The translations under genes and the position numbers were made by a program. From contig JAISRQ010000142.1 in the NCBI GenBank assembly GCA_031273545.1, positions 1 through 12,468 on the forward strand: DNA of 12,468 nt, given 5' to 3'. Of the stretch, positions 6,084 through 12,468 are shown piece after piece (position 1 is the stretch's first letter; each line of letters starts with the position of its first letter). Below the pieces are notes generated by a model that did no database searches, had not been told where the DNA came from, and saw nothing but the letters and a program-made list of their open reading frames with translations. The DNA is from Holosporales bacterium (GTDB taxonomy: Bacteria > Pseudomonadota > Alphaproteobacteria > BNTO01).

Positions 6084-7400
6084 ATGGTTATCAATGTGAT
6101 TACTGATTATATCAAGCGTAAGTGGAAATCTGTGAATGGGTTATCACGCTGGCTGCCTATTATTGCGAATAAAACGGTGATGGTAGGAAAACTCGCCATT
6201 ACTATGACACTCCATAAAATGAATAGTACGTACGCCTGGCTAAAACGCTCATTAGGAGAACCACACGCTTCGCCTAAATATTCTCCAGCGAACATATATT
6301 CCCTAGTCAAGTATTCATTTAGCAAATTAAATGCTATTATTTTGAATATTGAGGCTAAATCAGGTAATAGTTCGGCAATTATGCAGGATGCTTTTTTCTT
6401 AATAGACTTGTTAAGTGTGTTCTTTTCCCTTTGTATTTCAGCCTTTTTATTTGAGGCGGACTTTCCTAACTACTCTTCTGAGTTTTTAGCAAAGAACATG
6501 ATCGTATTTACACTCATATGCGAAGCGATGTTTATTTTGTTTCGATCGTACAAATCTGAAAAGGACTTGACAAATACAAGAGTCTTCTTCAAGAATTTCT
6601 TACTAAAATTCATAACTCCCATTATGGTTAGTGGGTGTGTATATTTCCCCTTTATGTTATTACTTAGCAAGTTTGAGCAATTTTCTTTATTTATGCCTGC
6701 ACTCAATGTTTTATTGTGCTCTGCATTGTTATCAGCCCCTAGAGTCGCATTCCGATATATAATAACCCAAGCTTCACTCCAGCCCCCCTCGCAGCGCGTA
6801 AGGCTCCCCCAGCGGGTAAAACTAGTGCAAGAAGAACTGTTACCCGCAAAAAAAACGTCACGGCAGAATAACGAGCAAACAGCCCCTCAACTAGGCGATG
6901 TGCAATTTTTTCCAACACTCAGGGGCGAAAAACAAGCAGGCCCCCAGCTCGCCTTTTCCGGAAAACTAGACGACACATTGCATAGCAAACGTAGCAAAGC
7001 CCTTCCTCACAGAGAAGGACAACCCTCATTGGCTCACATAAATGAAACATCACCCACCACTAAAAGTGCAAATGTGCTAATTGTCGGAGTGTTCGACGAT
7101 ATTGACGCGTACTTAAAAGAGCACGCATTATATGAGCACTTTCACCCGATTGCCATATTGACTCCGCAAAAACTTGATTTTGGCAGATACATAAACGAGA
7201 CCCCCGTCGTCGGAACAATCGACTTTATTGATGAATGCTTAAGTGATGATACTTTTCAATGCGTCGCGGTAATAGGGGAGTCTCTCCCGCTGAAAACAAG
7301 AAAAATGGTCGCTAAGAAATCCAAAGACAAAGGGGTATTTTCAGTTGCCCTGACATTTAAAGATCAAGCAGAAAAGAAATTACTAGACAATTATGTATAA
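6084..7400 (+). CDS. Membrane protein resembling the N-terminal half of WbpM/CapD, no catalytic domain
   Basis: A 438-aa protein with a basic 100-residue N-terminus and four predicted membrane segments (about 103-123, 138-155, 173-195, 200-217). These end in SAPRVAFRYI, a pattern like the R...R motif that ends the membrane part of CapD/WbpM/FlaA1-type polysaccharide enzymes. A polar, Pro/Gln/Lys-rich linker follows (about 229-328). A Rossmann-like domain covers 330-425 (VLIVGVFDDIDAYL, FHPIAILTP, TPVVGTIDFIDECL, FQCVAVIG), like the first nucleotide-binding domain of that family. The usual GxGxxG is replaced by GVFDDI, and the NAD-dependent dehydratase domain that should follow is absent. An enzymatic role is therefore doubtful; a regulatory or scaffolding role is inference. 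The 3' end carries the promoter of the next gene and was duplicated. The family match is by pattern only. Confidence 0.7.
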   Translation: MVINVITDYIKRKWKSVNGLSRWLPIIANKTVMVGKLAITMTLHKMNSTYAWLKRSLGEPHASPKYSPANIYSLVKYSFSKLNAIILNIEAKSGNSSAIMQDAFFLIDLLSVFFSLCISAFLFEADFPNYSSEFLAKNMIVFTLICEAMFILFRSYKSEKDLTNTRVFFKNFLLKFITPIMVSGCVYFPFMLLLSKFEQFSLFMPALNVLLCSALLSAPRVAFRYIITQASLQPPSQRVRLPQRVKLVQEELLPAKKTSRQNNEQTAPQLGDVQFFPTLRGEKQAGPQLAFSGKLDDTLHSKRSKALPHREGQPSLAHINETSPTTKSANVLIVGVFDDIDAYLKEHALYEHFHPIAILTPQKLDFGRYINETPVVGTIDFIDECLSDDTFQCVAVIGESLPLKTRKMVAKKSKDKGVFSVALTFKDQAEKKLLDNYV

Positions 7401-7411
7401 GGTCATATACT
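7384..7411 (+). promoter_or_regulatory. Promoter of the first antigen gene, inside the upstream gene's 3' end
   Basis: TAGACA (7384-7389), 16 nt, TATACT (7406-7411). The -35 box lies within the last codons (LLDNYV) of the membrane-protein gene. The same arrangement, TAGACA-16-TATATT, is kept in the second unit although the coding frame around it is broken there, which supports a promoter function. Confidence 0.6.
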
Positions 7412-7452
7412 ATCACCCTGGGTATTTTGGATTGAACACAACAGGTCGTAGT

Positions 7453-8364
7453 ATGGATTGTACAAAAAAAAGCAGCGGGAATCGCTATTGGAAGAAGAGT
7501 CGCAGGGCGAGAGGCACTTGCGGGGTTGTGCTAGCGTTAGCCACGGGGCTGGGAGCTCCCACGTCGCAAGCTAGGAGTGGTTTTTATATTGGAGGAAGCG
7601 GCAAGTTTAAAAGACAAATCGTGGACATACCCTTCAATACTGGAGTATTACGAAGCATAACAATAGGTAAACGGATGAAGACCACCAAAAATCGTTTTGG
7701 AGCGGATGTTTTTGTTGGTTACCAATATTCTCGCGTCGTCAGTGTGGCGGGGCAAATTCACGTGGGGTACAGCGGTCAAGATATAAAACTGTCAAAGGTA
7801 TGGGACAGTATACATACGTACATGAAGGGAAGCTACACGGAAAGCTACCATTCGGACTTGGTTGTTAAAAACTTGGTCAACTTTGGAGCTGAAACCTTCA
7901 TTGGGGCCGATTTTGGAACGACCACAGGAATATTCGTGTACGGAATTTTTGGAGCTCAAGTGGAGAGCTTTAGATTATCCGGAAGCGGGCATGTGACCGT
8001 CAGCACGGATGAGACCGTCGATAAGTATTATGTTTTGAGAACGACCGATCCTCGTGTGAATGCGGCCAATCTAGGAAAGGAGGCAGTCACTTTCGATAAA
8101 TTAGAAGTAGCTGGCGTTCAACAAACAACAAAGTTTGTTCCAACAGCAATGTTTGGTTTGGGGACAAGGATCTGCTTCCGCAACAGATTTTTTGTCGGAT
8201 TAGAAGGACGCTATCACTTAAAAAGAAGTCCAGAAATCGAAGCGAAAGTTGCCTGTAACTCTATTGATTTCGAAGGCGTGAGTACTTCTTCCCAAACGTC
8301 AGAAAAGGTACCATTAAGGTCAAATCATTTTTCCGTTGGTGCCACGGTTGGTGTGTTCTTTTAG
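7453..8364 (+). CDS. Msp2/P44/P28-family surface antigen, copy 1
   Basis: An outer-membrane beta-barrel protein of the Anaplasmataceae surface-antigen family (pfam01617-like), 303 aa. The ATG at 7453 is chosen rather than the in-frame ATG at 7393, because it aligns with the start of the paralog and because 7393 lies inside the upstream gene and before the promoter. A long basic N-region (residues 1-22) precedes a short hydrophobic core (VVLALATGLGAP), with predicted cleavage after Ala40 before RSGFYIGGSGKFKR. The end NHFSVGATVGVFF is a typical barrel terminus with a final Phe. Compared with copy 2, blocks such as NRFGADVFVGYQYS, VVKNLVNFGAE and QQTTKFVPTA are conserved. Residues 56-75, 116-134, 176-219 and 258-290 are variable, as expected for exposed loops. 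Confidence 0.88.
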   Translation: MDCTKKSSGNRYWKKSRRARGTCGVVLALATGLGAPTSQARSGFYIGGSGKFKRQIVDIPFNTGVLRSITIGKRMKTTKNRFGADVFVGYQYSRVVSVAGQIHVGYSGQDIKLSKVWDSIHTYMKGSYTESYHSDLVVKNLVNFGAETFIGADFGTTTGIFVYGIFGAQVESFRLSGSGHVTVSTDETVDKYYVLRTTDPRVNAANLGKEAVTFDKLEVAGVQQTTKFVPTAMFGLGTRICFRNRFFVGLEGRYHLKRSPEIEAKVACNSIDFEGVSTSSQTSEKVPLRSNHFSVGATVGVFF

Positions 8365-8413
8365 TCAAAGTTAGAGTTCTCGAACATGAAAACCCTCAAA
8401 AACTCCGAGTTCG

Positions 8414-8447
8414 CTTGGGGAGTGGCGCGGTAGATTCGCTCCCCAAG
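8414..8447 (+). ncRNA. 3'-UTR hairpin of antigen copy 1 (covaries with copy 2)
   Basis: An 11-bp stem (8414-8424 with 8437-8447, one T-G wobble) closes a 12-nt loop GCGCGGTAGATT, 50 nt after the antigen stop. The equivalent hairpin in unit 2 keeps every pair despite base changes. No T-run follows directly, so it is more likely a stability or processing element than the terminator itself. Confidence 0.6.
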
Positions 8448-8515
8448 GGGAAGTGCAGTGATGGGTTTTAGTCAAAAAAAATAGCTAAAATCGGCGTTTG
8501 GGGCCCAAAAAACAA

Positions 8516-8553
8516 AAAAAACACCGAAAAAAGTGACCAGGCAAGTGTTTTTT
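8516..8553 (+). terminator. Possible terminator after antigen copy 1
   Basis: AAAAAACAC (8516-8524) pairs with GTGTTTTTT (8545-8553), and the right arm ends in six T. An alternative stem, CGAAAAAA/TTTTTTCG (8525-8532/8548-8555), overlaps it. Unit 2 has only a weaker counterpart (CCAC/GTGG, 9946-9949/9967-9970, followed by TTTCTTG). The rest of 8365-8739 shows no gene. Confidence 0.42.
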
Positions 8554-8739
8554 CGTATGCCCTCTTCCCAAAAGATTACGAACTTTTAGCGTAACAAGCG
8601 CCTATGGTTCCACTAGGCTCGTTCGCGACTTTTGAGATTCAAACGCATACCGAAATATTCGCGTATATTTCACGGGGATTGTCTTTTTTTTAGGAGTATT
8701 GCGCTCACCAAATGGAGAATACTCTTTAGGTGTAATTAA

Positions 8740-8865
8740 GGGGAATCTCTTCCGCCTAAAACAAGAAAAATGGTCGCAAAGAAATCCAAAGACCAGGGAA
8801 TATTTTCAATTGTCCTAACATTTAAAGATCAAGCTTAGAAACAATTGCTAGACAATTACATACAA
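8740..8865 (+). pseudogene. Duplicated 3' fragment of the membrane-protein gene
   Basis: About 42 codons match the C-terminus of the 6084-7400 product (GESLPPKTRKMVAKKSKDQG, FSIVLTFKDQA). There is a TAG at 8836-8838 in place of a Glu codon region, and the normal stop is changed to CAA. No start or 5' part is present. The fragment probably persists because it carries the antigen promoter. An internal ATG could give a 22-residue peptide, for which there is no support. Confidence 0.85.
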
Positions 8866-8876
8866 AATCTTATATT
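8849..8876 (+). promoter_or_regulatory. Promoter of the second antigen gene
   Basis: TAGACA (8849-8854), 16 nt, TATATT (8871-8876), at the same place relative to the start as in unit 1. Both boxes are conserved while the surrounding reading frame has decayed. Confidence 0.6.
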
Positions 8877-8917
8877 ATCATTCTGAGTATTCACGACTAA
8901 ATATAAGAGATTGTAAC

Positions 8918-9787
8918 ATGAATTGTGTAAAGGGACGCAGCGGCAGTCGCTGTTCGAAAAAGGGTCGCAGCACGGGAAGTGCTTGCAGCGTTGTGCTCGC
9001 GTTAGCTACGGTTGTTGGGATGGGAGCTCCCGCGTTGCAAGCTCGAAGTGGTTTCTATGTAGGAGGAAGCGGCAAGTTTAAGAGGCAAACCGCAGACATA
9101 GCCTTTGAGAATGAAATTTTGCAAGCCGTAGCAGGAAATGAAAAGTTGAAGACTACGAAAAATCGTTTTGGAGCGGATATTTTTGCTGGTTATCAATATT
9201 CTTGCGTCGTAAGTGTAGCGGGGCAAGTTCACGTAGGGTACGGCGGTCAAGATATAAAGCTGTCAAAGGAATGGACTGAGAAACTTGAAAAGTTTGAAGG
9301 AGCTGAGGCGAAAATCCATTCGGACGTGGTTGTTAAAAACTTGGTCAACTTTGGAGCCGAAGCCCTCGTTGGAGCCAATTTTGGAACGGTCATCGGAACA
9401 TTCGTGTATGGAATTGTTGGAGTTCAACTGGAATGCGTGAAACTAGCCGGAAGTGCACGTGCAACCCGAGACGAAAATACCTACACGGCGATGAACTTCG
9501 GAAAAGAGGCCATCACTGTCGGAAAATCAAAATTAGCTGGCGTTCAACAAACGACGAAGTTTGTTCCAACAGCAACGGTTGGTTTGGGGACAAGGATCTG
9601 CTTCCTAAACAGGTTTTTTGCCGGGTTAGAAGGACGCTACCACTTTAAAGCAAGTCCAAAAATCGATGCTAAGAATACGTCGGATTTAGTTGAACTTGGC
9701 GTGAGTACTCCCTCCCTGACGCCACAAAAGGTGACGTTAAAGTTAAATCATTTTTCAGTTGGTGCCACGGTTGGTGTGTTCTTTTAA
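8918..9787 (+). CDS. Msp2/P44/P28-family surface antigen, copy 2
   Basis: A paralog of the 7453-8364 product, 289 aa, also predicted to be an outer-membrane beta-barrel. The N-terminus has the same long basic, Ser/Gly/Cys-rich stretch (residues 1-22), a hydrophobic core VVLALATVVGMGAP and a predicted cleavage after Ala42 (LQA before RSGFYVGGSGKFKR). The terminus NHFSVGATVGVFF is identical to copy 1. Conserved segments alternate with four blocks that differ in sequence and length; the third is clearly shorter here. The likely role is adhesion, porin activity or immune evasion, as known for this family. Its own promoter and 3' hairpin suggest that it can be expressed independently. The upstream AAGAGA is a weak ribosome site. 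Confidence 0.88.
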   Translation: MNCVKGRSGSRCSKKGRSTGSACSVVLALATVVGMGAPALQARSGFYVGGSGKFKRQTADIAFENEILQAVAGNEKLKTTKNRFGADIFAGYQYSCVVSVAGQVHVGYGGQDIKLSKEWTEKLEKFEGAEAKIHSDVVVKNLVNFGAEALVGANFGTVIGTFVYGIVGVQLECVKLAGSARATRDENTYTAMNFGKEAITVGKSKLAGVQQTTKFVPTATVGLGTRICFLNRFFAGLEGRYHFKASPKIDAKNTSDLVELGVSTPSLTPQKVTLKLNHFSVGATVGVFF

Positions 9788-9837
9788 TCAAGATTGAGAA
9801 TTCCCTGGCGTTTGGACAGTCAAAAAGTCCGAGTTCG

Positions 9838-9871
9838 ATTGGGGGGTGGTGTGGTAAGTTCACCCCCTAAT
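9838..9871 (+). ncRNA. 3'-UTR hairpin of antigen copy 2
   Basis: An 11-bp stem (9838-9848 with 9861-9871, one G-T wobble) with a 12-nt loop GTGTGGTAAGTT, 50 nt after the stop codon. Relative to copy 1, pair 1 changes C-G to A-T and pair 8 A-T to G-C. Pairs 4 and 10 change by one base while remaining paired. The remainder of 9788-10164 shows no gene. Confidence 0.6.
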
Positions 9872-10164
9872 AGCAAATGCGATGATGAGTTGCTGTCAAA
9901 AAAACGGCTAAAATCGGCGTTTTTGGTCCAAAAAACGAAAAAAACGCCACAAAAAGTGACCATGCGCGTGGTTTCTTGTATACCTTCTTTCCAAAAGATT
10001 ACGAACTGTTAGCCTAACAGCGCCTATGAGGCCACTGGGCTCATCCGCAATTTTTGAGATTCCAAAGTATACCGAAATGTTCGTATGTATCTCACAGGGG
10101 TTGCTTTTTTATTTTCAAAGTATTACGCTTATAAAATAGGGGATATTCTTTATGTGTAGTTAAT

Positions 10165-11268
10165 ATGATGACAAATATAGAAATGGGCGTATTCACCCTC
10201 GTTATGTGGTTGCACTGTTCGTTCGTACTTGCAAATAACCCGGGGGTTACAAATGACTCAGTAGTTGAACAAAAAGCTGAGAGAGCAGGACTGATGCATG
10301 AGCCAGTCGATTGGCGAGTTGTCGGGAAACGACAATATTTATGGAATGCCACATCAGTTGATGAGTATACCCCATCTGGCCAAAAAGTGACTTACGACGA
10401 CAAAATACAAGAAGAAATAGAGAGTTCGTTATACTCGAATTGGGTTGATTCTATTGTAAATTTCAAGACGATAAAAGCAAGTTTTCTTATTACTGAATTA
10501 TGGGAAGTAATAAACGCTAAAGTGAATAATGAAATAAAAAGTGCGACTTCTCCGAGGTCCGTGCTAATTGCCTTGGATGTTGATGATGTACTTTTAATTG
10601 ATGAAGATAAACGATTTGCGCGTCCTCAATCAACTTCAAGCGGTACTGTTTACATAGACAGCCTTGCTTCAGGCGTATTGCGCGGTTGGGAAAATCAAGG
10701 GTGCCAAGTCGCCTTTGTCACGTCTGCTGAAAGCCCGATCTGGTATATGCGCGCAGACCAACTGACTAAAACTGAAATGGCGAAAGAAGTAATTGTCCCA
10801 GACGGAGTTTCTAGAATTCACACAATCAAATGTAACAACGGAAAGTGTGCATTCATCGACCGGTTGTATAATATCGTTTACACGGTCCGTCCTTATGGAA
10901 AGGAGGATGGAAAGGTTGTTTTTCTTGATGAACAGCTTACTCGCCGAGATTCGTTAGCCAAATGTGGAGCCACTATAGTTAGTAAAAAAGATGCTGTTAT
11001 CGGGGCAGTCAGAGCAGGAATATTTAGTCAACCAGAAACAGTTATCTTAGTAGACGATCAGCTATATAACTTGGCTGCAATGAGTAACGCCCCTAAGTGG
11101 GACCGCATTTCAGAGTTGAACTGCCGATTTGTTCCTTTTTGGTTTTGTGGACAAGACGACGCGTGGTGCCAGGTGAATAGCATTTTGTCTTATACGAACT
11201 CCGCACGCGCCAGGGCGCAGTCCAGTGATCAGTTGAACTGGGAGTACAGTAGCCAATTGGACGGGTAA
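10165..11268 (+). CDS. Predicted secreted HAD-like protein (DUF2608-like)
   Basis: A 367-aa protein with an N-terminal signal (core VFTLVMWLHCSFVLA, cleavage near residue 23), so probably periplasmic or secreted. HAD-superfamily motifs appear in order: motif I LIALDVDDVLL with Asp138 and Asp140, motif II VAFVTSAES with Thr186/Ser187, a lysine candidate at Lys274/275, and motif IV VILVDDQ with Asp297/Asp298. The arrangement resembles DUF2608-type proteins of intracellular bacteria; this is pattern recognition, not a search result. The substrate is unknown, and a phosphatase activity is inference. Several ATGs (10165, 10168, 10183) could be the start, and none has a clear ribosome site. The gene begins right after the duplicated unit, whose 3' region probably supplies its promoter. 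A trailing Arg/Ala/Ser/Gln-rich tail ends the protein. Confidence 0.72.
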   Translation: MMTNIEMGVFTLVMWLHCSFVLANNPGVTNDSVVEQKAERAGLMHEPVDWRVVGKRQYLWNATSVDEYTPSGQKVTYDDKIQEEIESSLYSNWVDSIVNFKTIKASFLITELWEVINAKVNNEIKSATSPRSVLIALDVDDVLLIDEDKRFARPQSTSSGTVYIDSLASGVLRGWENQGCQVAFVTSAESPIWYMRADQLTKTEMAKEVIVPDGVSRIHTIKCNNGKCAFIDRLYNIVYTVRPYGKEDGKVVFLDEQLTRRDSLAKCGATIVSKKDAVIGAVRAGIFSQPETVILVDDQLYNLAAMSNAPKWDRISELNCRFVPFWFCGQDDAWCQVNSILSYTNSARARAQSSDQLNWEYSSQLDG

Positions 11269-11273
11269 GGAGG

Positions 11274-11295
11274 AGGACGCATTTGTCGGCGTCTT
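11274..11295 (+). terminator. Weak hairpin between convergent genes
   Basis: AGGACGC/GCGTCTT, with one G-T pair and an 8-nt loop, lies just after the HAD-like gene. No proper T-run follows. It is the only stem I see in the 78-nt convergent spacer. Confidence 0.28.
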
Positions 11296-11346
11296 CGTTG
11301 CGCTTGGAACATTCGTCAACTTTCTGAGCTGCGTTTGATGCGGTAG

Positions 11347-12297
11347 TCAATTTCCAGTCTTAGTAAAATTAGGCAAGATCTTGGACAGCATTATGTAAAA
11401 CACGAACGAAGACATCATCAATACAGCAATAGAGCATGCCAGTGGCCAGTCGCGGTTGTTGAAAAATTCGCACCAGATCGTTTGCCCGATTGTCATTGTT
11501 CGTGCGCCGCCTAACAACTCAGGAATCACAAATTCCCCTAGTGCTGGGACAAACACAAGCGAGCAACCCGCCAACACTCCTGGTAATGAGATGGGAAACG
11601 TTATGCTCCAAAAGGATTGCCATTTGCTTGCCCCAAGGTCAAATGATGCCTCTATGTACGCTTTGTCTATTTTTTCTAAGGCTGCGTAAATTGGCAAAAT
11701 CATAAACGGCAGGTAGCAGTACACCATCCCCAAGCAAACGGCAAAATTATTATCCAGTAAGTGCAGCGGTTCGCGGATCAGCCCTATTTTCAGTAAGAGC
11801 ATATTTATTATTCCGTGCGTATTTAACAAACTCATCCATGCATAAACTCTAATCAAAAACGAAGTCGCAAAAGGAAGAACTATTAACAATATTAAAATAA
11901 TGTGGAATCGTTTTGGGGAGCGGCTTATCCCGTACGCCATAGCATAACCAATAATTAAACACACAACAGTAGACGCAGCCGCCATGAAAAACGAGGAAAG
12001 CACAACAGAAAAATAAAAAGAATCCGATACTAACGCAAAATAATTTCCTAAGTAAATCGATACGCTATAAAAATAGGAATCAACATGCTGAATGAGCGAC
12101 GTAAAAGGCGGAAGCCCAAGGCGACACTTTGCTAGGCTGATCTTTAACATCAAAAGCGAGGGAAACAATATAAATAGGAAGCACCAAGCAAATGGAATGC
12201 CAATCATCATGGATTGAAAGCGCACTTTTGATTGTACACGTTGCGCTGTTTTTCTTAAGGAGTTTAACCTCAAAATGTGCTTCATGTTGTTTAACAT
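11347..12297 (-). CDS. potH: Polyamine ABC transporter permease, PotH-like
   Basis: An inner-membrane permease subunit of a spermidine/putrescine-type ABC importer, 316 aa. About six hydrophobic segments are visible (near 31-53, 96-120, 132-152, 185-205, 241-262, 286-305). The EAA loop that contacts the ATPase is EASFDLGASKWQSFWSITFP (216-235), followed by ISLPG. VPALGEFVIPELLGG and EFFNNRDWPLA closely match the corresponding region of PotH, more so than PotB. The N-terminus is long and basic. ATG 12297 has AAGGA ten bases upstream; ATG 12285 is an alternative start. A second permease (PotI-type) is not next to it on this side, where a convergent gene follows. Confidence 0.9.
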   Translation of the reverse strand: MLNNMKHILRLNSLRKTAQRVQSKVRFQSMMIGIPFAWCFLFILFPSLLMLKISLAKCRLGLPPFTSLIQHVDSYFYSVSIYLGNYFALVSDSFYFSVVLSSFFMAAASTVVCLIIGYAMAYGISRSPKRFHIILILLIVLPFATSFLIRVYAWMSLLNTHGIINMLLLKIGLIREPLHLLDNNFAVCLGMVYCYLPFMILPIYAALEKIDKAYIEASFDLGASKWQSFWSITFPISLPGVLAGCSLVFVPALGEFVIPELLGGARTMTIGQTIWCEFFNNRDWPLACSIAVLMMSSFVFYIMLSKILPNFTKTGN

Positions 12298-12414
12298 TTA
12301 TGTCTTATCCTTCGCACTATTAGCTATTGGTCTATTAACTATACTGTCCCATACTTCTTACTATTCGGCCAATAGATGATATGCATTCGCCTCTATAGCT
12401 TATTATTTCGCCCC

Positions 12415-12468
12415 TTACGCCGTGAGCAATATCCCATTTTCCGCTCTCCAAAACAGGTACACTTCGTC
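12415..12468 (-). CDS. C-terminal end of an upstream gene, possibly the transporter ATPase
   Basis: One minus-strand frame entering the window reads DEVYLFWRAENGILLTA and stops at TAA (12415-12417). The pattern (V-x-x-x-W-x-x-E-x-x-x-x-L) resembles the end of the TOBE domain of PotA/PotG-type ATPases, and the position directly upstream of a PotH-like permease fits. Only 17 residues are visible, and another frame is also open here, so the call is tentative. The 117-nt gap to the permease shows no clear promoter. Confidence 0.45.
   Translation of the reverse strand, partial: DEVYLFWRAENGILLTA

Larger units (their letters stand above)
7275..8739 (+). repeat. Tandem duplication, unit 1
   Basis: This unit comprises the last ~125 bp of the membrane-protein gene, the first antigen gene and its 3' region. 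It is homologous along its length to 8740-10163. The unit starts at GGGGAGTCTCTCCCGCTGAA and ends at GGTGTAATTAA. The bases at the joints are similar (gtaatagggga at 7269-7279; gtaattaagggga near 8732-8744), which suggests recombination at short homology. Confidence 0.88.
8740..10163 (+). repeat. Tandem duplication, unit 2
   Basis: The second copy contains the fragment of the membrane-protein gene, antigen copy 2 and the duplicated 3' region. The 3' parts align with 8365-8739 throughout, for example GGCTAAAATCGGCGTTT, CAAAAGATTACGAACT and GTGTAGTTAA at the end. Homology stops just before the HAD-like gene. Confidence 0.88.

Noticed and set aside
7393..7452. An earlier ATG that would extend antigen copy 1 by 20 residues
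   Set aside because: It overlaps the upstream gene and precedes the likely promoter's -10 box. The paralog starts at the position equivalent to 7453.
8398..8450. tRNA-like look of GGGGAGTGGCGCGGTAGATTCG
   Set aside because: It resembles a D-arm only superficially; there is no acceptor stem, anticodon arm or T-loop, and the region folds as a simple hairpin.
1..12468. CRISPR array, insertion sequence or prophage segment
   Set aside because: No regularly spaced repeats, transposase motifs or phage structural genes were found. The GH108 gene alone is not evidence of a prophage.

Overview
The window looks like chromosome of an Anaplasmataceae bacterium (Rickettsiales), close to Anaplasma or Ehrlichia. 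The grounds are two Msp2/P44/P28-type outer-membrane surface antigens (pfam01617-like, ending in a C-terminal Phe), an Fo-ATP synthase cluster (a, c, b', b) without the F1 genes, as is usual in Rickettsiales, and long non-coding spacers. Base composition is moderate, in the low-to-mid 40s % GC by eye. No tRNA, rRNA, IS or CRISPR was found.

Layout. Positions 1-5913 are read leftward: glyS (glycyl-tRNA synthetase beta, 3' end just outside the window) lies downstream of atpB-atpE-atpF'-atpF, and a GH108 muramidase lipoprotein sits upstream. Likely promoter elements for the Fo cluster are at about 5045-5162. The two spacers inside the Fo cluster (180 and 307 nt) are unusually long and hold short candidate ORFs. 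Positions 6037-11268 are read rightward: a membrane protein resembling the N-terminal half of WbpM/CapD sugar-nucleotide dehydratases but without a catalytic domain, two tandem surface-antigen genes, and a secreted HAD-like protein. Positions 11347-12468 are read leftward: a PotH-like polyamine permease preceded by the C-terminal tail of what is probably its ATPase.

The main feature is a tandem segmental duplication (7275-8739 and 8740-10163). Each unit carries the last ~125 bp of the membrane-protein gene, an antigen gene and ~375 bp of 3' region. The antigen promoter lies across the end of the membrane-protein gene, so the duplication carried it along and left a broken gene fragment in front of the second antigen. 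The two 3' regions share a hairpin with compensatory base-pair changes, which points to a selected RNA structure. The two antigens differ mainly in four blocks that look like surface loops. The likely ancestral order was membrane protein, one antigen, HAD protein.
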